Made by a program: the position numbers and the translations under genes. The notes below the pieces were generated by a model that did not search any database, was not told where the DNA came from, and saw only the letters and a list, made by a program, of their open reading frames with translations. Of a stretch of DNA of 15,550 bases, positions 8,145 to 15,550 are shown piece after piece; position 1 is the first letter of the stretch; each line of letters opens with the position of its first letter. Location: the NCBI GenBank assembly GCA_964415245.1, contig CAYQAJ010000107.1, forward strand, positions 1 through 15,550. The letters are read 5' to 3'. This DNA comes from CAYQAJ01 sp964415245. Lineage in GTDB: Bacteria > Planctomycetota > Planctomycetia > Pirellulales > Pirellulaceae.

Positions 8145-10522
8145 GCTTGGAGGACTTGCTCAACGGATGGATGAGCGAACGGAGGGACGTGACCTTCCCC
8201 GTGCATCCCGACGATACGCCGAGTCACTTCACACCGTTTGGATTCGACGATGCAGGGCGGGGATTCTCCCCAAACTGGGAGCTGCAGTTTGCCGTAGATG
8301 CACGCCTGACTGCAGCCTTCACTGGTCTCGTGTTCGTCTATCACGACGTGTCCACCGCAGAGTACTTCATCGACATTCTGATCGCGGCAGCGCCTCCCAT
8401 CCGTCCCATCGCTTGGTTCCCTTCGTGGTACCCGATGCCGGACTACGCCCGATACGGTCCGTTCAACGCAGCCCAAGTCCGTGACATGGCAACGAATCTG
8501 CTCACGGAAGACGAAGCCGTTCTGGGGCGTCTGATTTCGATCGACGGATCAGTCACGGACGACGTCCGGGCCCGACGGGAGCGCAATCAAAGGCGGCTAG
8601 CCCCCGTGAGGAACGCTCTATCCCTCGATAAACCTGCGGAGTCCGACAGCATCTCCAACATCGTCGACTTGCTCATTGCTAGGAGGCTCACCTCGGGCCT
8701 GCCCGTAGCGGCAGGCGAAGTGATGGTTCGGCTGCCGGCGGGAGAGGACGTCCGGTTTTGGCTGCACCCAAGTACCTCAGGGACGGACGACTCCGGCACG
8801 ATTGAGATCGACTCCAACCTGTACATGGACCCCGCTTTTTACTTCTCCAGCTGGTCTCGCATCATTGAGGACTACGACCGCTTCCCGATCGAGTGCCGCC
8901 GACGAAGCATTGGACCGCCGCTTACGTCGGGCCGCGTGCACTTCGTCCGCGAGATGCCGGACCCCGCGGTGACGGCAACGCAACATCCGACGATCCAGGA
9001 CGCGCTGCACGCGGCTCTCGAGCACGACGTCATCCTGATCCTGGACAAGGCGCATTACGCGGTGGCCGCCCGGGTCACCAAGTACGTTTCAATTCTGGGT
9101 CTCGTCGCCCGTGACGACGATCCGCGCGATTTGAAGAACGAGCCCGAAGCAGGTTTGACGACCGCGCTCTCGCACCGCTATCCAACGATCCGCGCGGCTA
9201 GTGGATGGCGCGGCCTACGCATTCGATACGAGCAGGGCGCGTTGCGCCGAACGATGCGCGGCGCGTTATCGGGGATCATCTACCTCGCCGGCCTCTCCAT
9301 CTCGGGAAATCACCTCGATGCCGATTCTGAACAGCACCGCACGGCCCTCGGCGGTGCTGGGGTGTTGATCGAAGGCGAGTACTACGACCCGGGAACCGGC
9401 GACGATGTCGGGCCCCTGCTCGGTAGCGGCTTCAGCGCCGTCCACCTCCATCACTGCGCGATCACTTCGAATCGCATCAGCGCCTCGACGAACATCGATC
9501 TGCCGATGCAAGGCGGTGGAGTCATGTGTAACCAGGCGTCACCCGTGATCAGCGAGTGCCTGCTCAGCTTCAACCACTCGATCTTTCAAGGCGGCGGCAT
9601 TGGCATTCACCGATATTCGTTTCCGCGCATCCTAGACAATGTTATCAGCCGCAACGTCGCTCACGGGTGGGAGAGTGGGCATCATGGGGGCGACGGTGGC
9701 GGGATCGGGATCCTGCAGGCGCCGCCTAACGAAACGCGCGCGAGAGCACTCGCGAGTCGCCTCGAAGACATGTGGGATACGACGATCCTTGTTCACGCAG
9801 GAGACATACCCGGCTGGGTTCGCGACACCTACGATACGCCGGATCTCGACGCCGCGCGGAGGTATCGGATCGCCATCGTCCGCAACGAGATTCGCAACAA
9901 CACGGCCTACCTGTCGGGTGGCGGCGTTTACGCGACGGTGTGTGCATTCGTGCGCCTACACGAGAACCAGATCATCGACAACACGGCATCCGGGGAGCGG
10001 GGCGGCGGGATCGGAGTCACTTTTGGCAGTGACGTCATCGTGTACGGTGGGACAATCCGCGCAAACAACGCGCTTGAGTTCGGTGGCGGGATCTACGTGC
10101 GCTCCTCGCGGCTCGAGCTCACGACCTGCTCCATCACCGACAATGCGTCGTCGTCGAACGGTGGCGGAGTTACAGTCGAGATGCGTCCGGAGATGCTGAT
10201 CCGCGGCAAACCGGGCTACGATCTGGTGCTGCACAGCGTGTTCACGCACATCAGCCGTACTGAGCTGGTCCTGCGGGAGGTCACAGTCAGCGGGAATACG
10301 GGCGGGGCGTTCCCATCGGTTCACGGGCGCAAAGACGAGCACGCCTACACGATCTCGCCCTGGGACGATGGCGTGACCGTGGGTCTGATCGGACCCATGC
10401 CACTTCGGATTGATGTCGATCGCGCATCATCGATCGCGCCTCCGGGCTCGACCGAACGCATCGACGAGACGGGAGCTCGCACAAACCACCCCATCGTGCC
10501 GGGAACACCGCTGGAGCTCTGA
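8141..10522 (+). CDS. Right-handed parallel beta-helix protein
   Basis: This encodes 793 aa from the ATG at 8141. Residues 1-260 form an N-terminal region of unknown fold, rich in aromatics (for example WFPSWYPMPDYARYGPF). At 280-306 the segment HPTIQDALHAALEHDVILIL matches the usual entry into a parallel beta-helix, as in pectate-lyase-like proteins (TIQ-A---A--GD-I-V). The helix continues to about 680. Its turns are marked by GGG[IV]: QGGGVMC (457), QGGGIGI (483), GGGIGIL (519), SGGGVYA (592), RGGGIGV (620), FGGGIYV (647) and NGGGVTV (673). Each is preceded by short I--N-I--N strands. An insertion at about 525-578 breaks the regular coils. This fold is used by polysaccharide lyases, phage tailspikes and adhesins, but I see no lyase active-site pattern, so binding or structural use is as likely as catalysis. 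There is no signal peptide. It is tightly coupled to both neighbours. The fold is well supported; the function is not. Confidence 0.85.
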   Translation: MSLEDLLNGWMSERRDVTFPVHPDDTPSHFTPFGFDDAGRGFSPNWELQFAVDARLTAAFTGLVFVYHDVSTAEYFIDILIAAAPPIRPIAWFPSWYPMPDYARYGPFNAAQVRDMATNLLTEDEAVLGRLISIDGSVTDDVRARRERNQRRLAPVRNALSLDKPAESDSISNIVDLLIARRLTSGLPVAAGEVMVRLPAGEDVRFWLHPSTSGTDDSGTIEIDSNLYMDPAFYFSSWSRIIEDYDRFPIECRRRSIGPPLTSGRVHFVREMPDPAVTATQHPTIQDALHAALEHDVILILDKAHYAVAARVTKYVSILGLVARDDDPRDLKNEPEAGLTTALSHRYPTIRAASGWRGLRIRYEQGALRRTMRGALSGIIYLAGLSISGNHLDADSEQHRTALGGAGVLIEGEYYDPGTGDDVGPLLGSGFSAVHLHHCAITSNRISASTNIDLPMQGGGVMCNQASPVISECLLSFNHSIFQGGGIGIHRYSFPRILDNVISRNVAHGWESGHHGGDGGGIGILQAPPNETRARALASRLEDMWDTTILVHAGDIPGWVRDTYDTPDLDAARRYRIAIVRNEIRNNTAYLSGGGVYATVCAFVRLHENQIIDNTASGERGGGIGVTFGSDVIVYGGTIRANNALEFGGGIYVRSSRLELTTCSITDNASSSNGGGVTVEMRPEMLIRGKPGYDLVLHSVFTHISRTELVLREVTVSGNTGGAFPSVHGRKDEHAYTISPWDDGVTVGLIGPMPLRIDVDRASSIAPPGSTERIDETGARTNHPIVPGTPLEL
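10513..10516 (+). promoter_or_regulatory. Ribosome binding site for the third operon gene
   Basis: GGAG with a 5-base spacer before the ATG at 10522. The ATG shares one base with the TGA of the preceding gene (TGATG), which favours re-initiation by the same ribosome. Confidence 0.55.
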
Positions 10523-13500
10523 TGCCGAGCAAGCCCTTCCTCCCTCTCAGCCTCTCCGGCTCCCTGTTCCCGTTGGGTGACCTCGGCATCGAGTCCGGCA
10601 CTTTCCTCGACAAGGTGGGGCTGGATCGGCTGGGCGCGGAGGTCAACGAGGGCGCCGGCGAGCTAACGCTCAGCTTTCGCCTCATCTTCGTCGACGAGGT
10701 GGCGCTCGCCGCGCCGGGCATGGACGACCTGGCCTTCGTGATCGGACCTGACGAAGGTCGAGCCGCCTTTCCCTTCGCGCTCACCGTCGGAAATCGCTTC
10801 GAGTTTACCATCGAGGAGCTGAAGTCGCTGCTGCGCGTGCCGGCGACCATTCTGTCGAAGGCGAACAACACCGGGACCGACACCGCCCCGGTCTGGGTGC
10901 GCGTGCCTGATGAGCCCTACGAAATCGATCTGCCGCCCGTGTCCTTCCGAGTCGACGGCAACGGCAACGTCGCCCTCGAAAGCGCGCTCAGCCTCGACAT
11001 CAATCCGTGTTTCATCGGATACACCCGCTGCGTCTTCAAGGCCGAGGGCATCAGCCTGCACCTTACCTCGGAGGACGCACCGCCACCAGGCCGACCGGAT
11101 AGCTGGCGTGGTCTCTTGATCGACGAAGCGCGCTTCTATCTACCCGAGGACTTCGCGCTGGGTGATGTGCTCATCCGCCTCGATGATGCCGGCCTCGGGA
11201 ACGGAGGCGTGTTCGGCACCATCTCCCTGTCCTGGACCAACACGTTGCGCGAAGAGGAGCCGTACGTGGAAGGCCCGGCCACCGGCACGTTGTTTGGCAT
11301 CCACATGGCTCTGAAGGAGATTGCCCTCACCTTCGAGCAGAACGTGCCCGTGTCGTCGCTCCTGCGCGGCGAGATCTTGGTGCCGTTCTTCAACAAGGCC
11401 ATCGGCATGAAGTTGGCCTTGGCGATGGACGGCGACTTCACCGTCGACCTGTACGCCGCGTCGGGTTCCGGAGACAGCGCGCATCTCATCGCCTTGGAGC
11501 TGGATGAGCTGCTGCGCCTGAGCGTGAAGAGCGCCCAGTTCTCTCGCATCGACGCAAAGGCGCTATTTTCCCTGGCCGGCGACATCAAGCCCCTGATCGG
11601 CGGTTTCGATTGGCCCACCTTCGAGATCGACAAGCTGTCCGTGGACGAGGACGGCAACTTCGACATCCAGGGCGGTTGGATCGACCTTCCCGAGACATTC
11701 TCGCTCGACTTTCACGCCTTCAAGATCGACATCGACGAGATCGGCCTGGGCAAGAACGAGGAGAACGCCCGCGAGTGGTTCGGGTTCTCCGGGGGCATTC
11801 GGCTGATCGAAGGCATTCCGCTGAGCGCCTCCGTGGACGGTTTGCAGGTCTCCTGGAACCCTGCCGACCCACCCACGCCGTCTGATCCGCTTCACGGCGT
11901 GCAGGTCACTCTGGAAGGCGTCGCGGTGCACCTCGAGATTCCGGGCACGCTGAGCCTGGACGGCTCGGTGCGCTACCGCGAGGTCCCGCGCCCGCCCGAC
12001 ACCCGCACCGAGTCCGACTCCACCGCAGCACAGGCCGGCGTCTTCGGGCACGTCTTCACCGGCTCCATTTCCCTGACCATCACCCCGCTGCGCACCCAGG
12101 TCGCCGGCGAGCTCTTGATCGGCGAGCTCACCCAGTACGCCTACGACGACGCCGGCGTGTTGGTCATCGGTGAGACCTTCCCCGCGTTCTACATTGTGCT
12201 CAGCGCACAGCTGCCGTCTGCGATTCCGCTCGGAGCCACCGGCACCGGCCTGTATGGGTTGGCCGGCCTGTCCGGCCTGCACGTGGCGCCCAACCGCCAG
12301 CTGGTCGAGGGGGAGCCGGAAGCTTGGTACGAGTGGTACAAGGCCGACCGGGGCGATCAGAGCGGGTACAGCGTCACCAAGGTGGTGAAGTGGGCGCCCC
12401 GCTTCGACAACTACGCCTTCGGCGCCGGCCTGACCATCGGCACGATCCAAGACGACGGCTTCACCATCAACGTCGGCGCGCTGGTCGCCATCTCGCTGCC
12501 GGGCCCGGTCATCATGATCGAGGGCAAGGCCAACCTGCTCAAGCAGCGCGGCGAGAGCGGCAAGAGCGCGGAAGGCGCCCTGTACGCCCTGATCGTGTTC
12601 GACGGCTTGGCCGAGACGTTCCAGATGAACGTCGACATCAACTACACGCTCGAGGACGTCATCTCCGTGGGCGGCGGGATGGAGGCGTTCTTCGACTTCA
12701 ACGACAACTCCGTCTGGCACATCTACATAGGCCGCAAGGATCCCGAATCGAAGCGCATCCGCGCCGAAGTGATCTCCATTATCTCCGCCAGCGCCTACTT
12801 CATGGTCGATCCCAAGGCGATCGTCTTCGGGGCGGCGGCGGGACTGGACCTGAAGCTGGAGTACCAGCCGCTGGTCATCCGCCTCATCCTGCGCATCGCC
12901 TTCGAGATCGGCCTGTTCTTCAAGCAGCCGCAGCTGACGGGCTTCGTCGAGCTGTACGGCGAGATCTCGATCCTGATCTTCGGCTGGGGCATCCAGCTGA
13001 TCCTGCAGACGCTTCTGGAGGGCTCGGCGCCGCAGCCCTGGTGGATACACGGCCTGGCGCGGGTGAGAGTGGGCCTGCCCTTTCCGCTGCCCAGTTTCGA
13101 AGCCAAGATCGAGTTCACCTGGGGCGAAAGCGAGCAACCCGCGCGTGTGCCCTTGCTCCTGGGAGCTTCCGCGATTCATCCCAAGGAGCTCGGGCGGAGC
13201 TGGGAGCTGTCGACGACGGCGGAGAAAGCGCTCATCGTGCCTGTGGATGCCATCGCCGTGCTGAGTCTCGGCAAGCCGCTGAGCCAGGTATCGACAGAGC
13301 GCAACCCCGACGACGGGACCTTGCAGTGGTTCGACTACGAAACCGTCGAAGGCTGGGAGTTTCGCTATCAGCTGACTCGAGTCACGTTGCGTAATCTAGA
13401 GAGCGACACCATCGTCGCCGAGGGTCCACTCGACACCCATCGTCCCTGGCTCAATCCGCTGGGACGAATCTTGACGGACGCGGGTCCCAGCGACTCGCCA

Positions 13501-15372
13501 GATGCTCCGCCCGTGGCCGCACCCCAGGTTCAACTCTGGGGCTACTCGCCGCTGGACGCGCTCAGCCCGGGCGCGCAAAGCCACTACCGCGACCCGTGCG
13601 AAGAGAGCAGCGGCGCGCCCGAACGACACTGCGTGCACTGGCGCAATGCGCCGGTCGGGCTCGAATACGGACGGGTATTCACGTATCAGGGCCTTTCGTT
13701 CAGCACCAGCTCGGCGCGCGTCCACCGGATCGGCAGCGACGATCCGTTCCTGCAATGCCAGACGATCGACATTCGCTTTCCGGAACCTGTGACTGAGGTG
13801 GTCGTGCAGTGCTCCGGGCTCAGGCGCGCGAGCGCGCGACTGCGAGGCAGCGAGGTCTGGGAGGCGCTTTTTTCCAACGGCGAGCTGGACGTGCCCGGCA
13901 CCATCGACAGCCTGCGGCTGACCCTCGCTTCCGGTCGCGGCACGGTGGCGCCCACCTGGGTGGTGGGCTTGGCGCTGCTCGAGATCTGCTACGTGACGCA
14001 GCGCTCGGTCGATCGCATCGCCGGCGACGGTGATCTGTCCAATGCCGACCGCGCCGGCCAGATCGACGAGTCGCTCTTGCAGCCGAACACACTCTACGCG
14101 CTGGAGGTCGTCGCGGAGCGTGGCGAGCGCGTCGTGGGCGAGGCCGAGTTCAGCGTCCCCTCCCACGAGTCGGCAACGTTCTACTTCCGGACCGGCGCAG
14201 CGCCCGGATTGAACCTGACCACGGCGCAGGTCGAGGCGGCGGCGGGCCTCTCCGGAGCCGAGCGCAACGCGCACCTGGCGGTAGATTTCCGCGACGGCAA
14301 GCTGAATGAGCTGTCCAGCTACGTCCAGCGCACCACGCCGGAGCACGGCGCGCCCACCTTCTATGGTGGCTACGACGTGGTGGTGAGCTTCGACGTGCCG
14401 TACCTCACCGCGTTGTTCGACGGCGCGCTGACGCTGCGCATCAGCGATCAGAACGGGCACGTCGTGGTCGGCGACGCCAGTCGCTGGATCACCGGCCTGT
14501 TGCCGCTGATCACGCCGGGCCTGGCGGCCTTTCTCCGTGCGCCCCGCGAGCAAAGCTGCGCGCACGGCGCCAAGCCCTGGTCGCCGCACCTCCCGCGCGA
14601 GCTGGTGTGCTCGCTGCCCGACACGCTGCGACGCGAGCGCCTGTATCGGGCCGAGGTTCTGGCCGAGGGCAAGGTCCTGCACCGCTTCGCGTTCTCACTG
14701 TCACGCTTCCGCGACTTCCACGACCACTTCGCTCCCGGCTGGGACAGCTCCAGCTCGGCGGCGCATACGCCGGTGGTGCGGACTGGCCTTTCGTTCACGG
14801 CGCCGGTACCCATCAACCTCAGCCGCTACGGCTCGCTGCTGACCGCCTGGCGAACGGCCCGTGACCGACTCTCGGCGACGCTGGCCTTCGGCGAGCACGA
14901 TTCGGGAGTGTCGCTCGACCAAGCGCTATCGGACCTGACCACGACGCGCGCCGCCCTGGACGACTTCATGCTAGAGCGCTTCGCAGCGCTCGAGGCAGCC
15001 GTGCAACCCAGCTTCGAGGCGCCGGGCTTGGAGCACCGTCCGCGACCTCCGAAGCTGGAGCTAATTTCGGTCGCACTCGGCGCTGACGTCGTGTACCTGC
15101 TCGACAGCCCCGAGGTCGTCGACCGCGCGCGGCTGTCCATTGCACGCGCTGATTCGGGTGCGGCGGTTTACCCGGTCTGGAATGATGACGGGACCCGCGC
15201 ATTCTTGTTCGACTCGAGCCGAGCTGGCGGCGCCTTTGCTCGTGACGCGTTGGCTCTGGAGCTGACCTGGACGCGGGGCGGGCTCACGGCTCCGGATGTA
15301 GCACCCCTTTACCGTGCCGGAACACTGGGCTCTGTGGTCGATACCGTGCGCTGGTCGCTGTCAGCGAGCTGA
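10522..15372 (+). CDS. Giant beta-rich protein of unknown function
   Basis: This encodes 1616 aa with no signal peptide. About 1-870 is a long succession of amphipathic strands in which hydrophobic residues alternate with Asp, Gly, Glu or Lys (EIDKLSVDEDGNFDIQGGWI; FHAFKIDIDEIGLG). It ends in an unusually hydrophobic stretch, about 745-870, with segments such as LVIRLILRIAFEIGLFF and ISILIFGWGIQLILQTLL. These could be buried strands, a lipid-binding groove or membrane-facing strands. About 1000-1160 looks like a separate beta-sandwich with clustered cysteines (1026, 1037, 1079, 1097, 1156); the rest of the protein has few. About 1170-1400 looks like two fibronectin-III-like units ending in short beta motifs (TLYALEVVAERG; RLYRAEVLAEGK). 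Residues 1435-1492 are probably helical, and 1510-1616 form a final beta domain. I assign no named family; it resembles in style the very large uncharacterised beta-proteins of bacteria, such as those carrying the domain of unknown function DUF6603, but this is a weak impression. It is the last gene of the operon. Confidence 0.8.
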   Translation: MPSKPFLPLSLSGSLFPLGDLGIESGTFLDKVGLDRLGAEVNEGAGELTLSFRLIFVDEVALAAPGMDDLAFVIGPDEGRAAFPFALTVGNRFEFTIEELKSLLRVPATILSKANNTGTDTAPVWVRVPDEPYEIDLPPVSFRVDGNGNVALESALSLDINPCFIGYTRCVFKAEGISLHLTSEDAPPPGRPDSWRGLLIDEARFYLPEDFALGDVLIRLDDAGLGNGGVFGTISLSWTNTLREEEPYVEGPATGTLFGIHMALKEIALTFEQNVPVSSLLRGEILVPFFNKAIGMKLALAMDGDFTVDLYAASGSGDSAHLIALELDELLRLSVKSAQFSRIDAKALFSLAGDIKPLIGGFDWPTFEIDKLSVDEDGNFDIQGGWIDLPETFSLDFHAFKIDIDEIGLGKNEENAREWFGFSGGIRLIEGIPLSASVDGLQVSWNPADPPTPSDPLHGVQVTLEGVAVHLEIPGTLSLDGSVRYREVPRPPDTRTESDSTAAQAGVFGHVFTGSISLTITPLRTQVAGELLIGELTQYAYDDAGVLVIGETFPAFYIVLSAQLPSAIPLGATGTGLYGLAGLSGLHVAPNRQLVEGEPEAWYEWYKADRGDQSGYSVTKVVKWAPRFDNYAFGAGLTIGTIQDDGFTINVGALVAISLPGPVIMIEGKANLLKQRGESGKSAEGALYALIVFDGLAETFQMNVDINYTLEDVISVGGGMEAFFDFNDNSVWHIYIGRKDPESKRIRAEVISIISASAYFMVDPKAIVFGAAAGLDLKLEYQPLVIRLILRIAFEIGLFFKQPQLTGFVELYGEISILIFGWGIQLILQTLLEGSAPQPWWIHGLARVRVGLPFPLPSFEAKIEFTWGESEQPARVPLLLGASAIHPKELGRSWELSTTAEKALIVPVDAIAVLSLGKPLSQVSTERNPDDGTLQWFDYETVEGWEFRYQLTRVTLRNLESDTIVAEGPLDTHRPWLNPLGRILTDAGPSDSPDAPPVAAPQVQLWGYSPLDALSPGAQSHYRDPCEESSGAPERHCVHWRNAPVGLEYGRVFTYQGLSFSTSSARVHRIGSDDPFLQCQTIDIRFPEPVTEVVVQCSGLRRASARLRGSEVWEALFSNGELDVPGTIDSLRLTLASGRGTVAPTWVVGLALLEICYVTQRSVDRIAGDGDLSNADRAGQIDESLLQPNTLYALEVVAERGERVVGEAEFSVPSHESATFYFRTGAAPGLNLTTAQVEAAAGLSGAERNAHLAVDFRDGKLNELSSYVQRTTPEHGAPTFYGGYDVVVSFDVPYLTALFDGALTLRISDQNGHVVVGDASRWITGLLPLITPGLAAFLRAPREQSCAHGAKPWSPHLPRELVCSLPDTLRRERLYRAEVLAEGKVLHRFAFSLSRFRDFHDHFAPGWDSSSSAAHTPVVRTGLSFTAPVPINLSRYGSLLTAWRTARDRLSATLAFGEHDSGVSLDQALSDLTTTRAALDDFMLERFAALEAAVQPSFEAPGLEHRPRPPKLELISVALGADVVYLLDSPEVVDRARLSIARADSGAAVYPVWNDDGTRAFLFDSSRAGGAFARDALALELTWTRGGLTAPDVAPLYRAGTLGSVVDTVRWSLSAS

Positions 15373-15383
15373 CGGGACGCGAA

Positions 15384-15524
15384 ATGGTGGCGCAGTTGCC
15401 GCCCCCCGCCAACGCTGACGCTGTGAGTCCGCTAAGCGAGCCGGAGGTCTCCGGGGGAATCCCTGGCAGCGGAGATACAGGCGTTTGTTGCGCGCGCGGC
15501 ACGGGAGCGTGTCAGGGTCAATGA
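15384..15524 (+). CDS. Possible 46-aa peptide ORF after the operon (doubtful)
   Basis: A short ATG frame starts 11 bases after the stop of the third large gene, with GGGA at 15374-15377 and a 6-base spacer. The product would be 46 aa, rich in Pro, Gly and Ala, ending GVCCARGTGACQGQ. It has no signal peptide and no precursor motif I recognise. Its TGA overlaps a 9-codon ATG frame at 15521-15550 that ends at the window edge. Spacing and the ribosome binding site would fit a fourth operon member. Length and composition would equally fit chance in GC-rich DNA. Confidence 0.2.
   Translation: MVAQLPPPANADAVSPLSEPEVSGGIPGSGDTGVCCARGTGACQGQ
15441..15454. repeat. Small GC-rich dyad downstream of the operon
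   Basis: CCGGAGGTCTCCGG is a near-palindrome with 5- to 6-bp arms. It lies 69 bp after the operon's stop codon and has no following T-run, so it is not a standard intrinsic terminator. It might form a weak RNA hairpin. The rest of 15373-15550 shows no other structure I can support. Confidence 0.25.
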
Positions 15525-15550
15525 GCCTCCCCAGAGGCAGCTGTGACTAA

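Noticed and set aside
11563..13179. 538-aa open frame on the minus strand
   Set aside because: It is antisense to the third operon gene, and its translation is dominated by Asp, Gln, Val and Arg from complementary codons. No start signal or recognisable motif.
12324..13394. 356-aa open frame on the plus strand
   Set aside because: An alternate frame inside the 1616-aa gene, extremely Arg-rich, with no ribosome binding site.
15521..15550. 9-codon ATG frame overlapping the previous TGA and ending at the window edge
   Set aside because: Too short to support as a gene, with no well-placed ribosome binding site. The overlap is probably chance.

Overview
The window has two dissimilar parts. The left part (about 1-2400) looks like the edge of an integrated element. 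It opens with a truncated 3' portion of a tRNA-Ser(CGA) gene on the minus strand, from the anticodon loop to an encoded CCA. Next come a small basic hypothetical protein and a two-gene minus-strand unit: a secreted protein and a membrane-anchored protein coupled through TAA-A-TTG. These genes are visibly richer in A+T than what follows. No integrase, transposase or CRISPR array is visible.

The right part (2436-15372) is one plus-strand operon of three very large, high-GC genes with no gaps. The genes are a 1902-aa LamG/fibronectin-III-like modular protein, a 793-aa right-handed parallel beta-helix protein and a 1616-aa beta-rich protein of no recognised function. The junctions are ATGA (4-bp overlap) and TGATG (1-bp overlap), each preceded by a purine-rich ribosome binding site, so the three are very probably translated together. 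None has a signal peptide, a clear membrane helix or a recognisable catalytic motif. All look like structural or recognition proteins, so I infer parts of one large extracellular, surface or particle-associated assembly, or cargo of an unlinked export system. This is the best candidate here for an undescribed system, but its function cannot be read from the sequence.

The 373-bp divergent region between the two parts (2063-2435) holds a 7-bp-arm inverted repeat that could be an operator and an AT-rich stretch before the operon. After the operon there is a short ATG ORF of doubtful status and a small GC-rich dyad, but no convincing terminator.

The organism is probably a high-GC Gram-negative bacterium. 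A proteobacterium or myxobacterium would fit the GC content, the encoded CCA, and the size and modular style of the proteins, but no marker gene is present and the assignment is weak. The orientation of the tRNA fragment implies that the chromosome lies left of position 50 and the element lies to the right. The operon would then be element cargo, with the intact tRNA-Ser gene beyond the right edge of the window.
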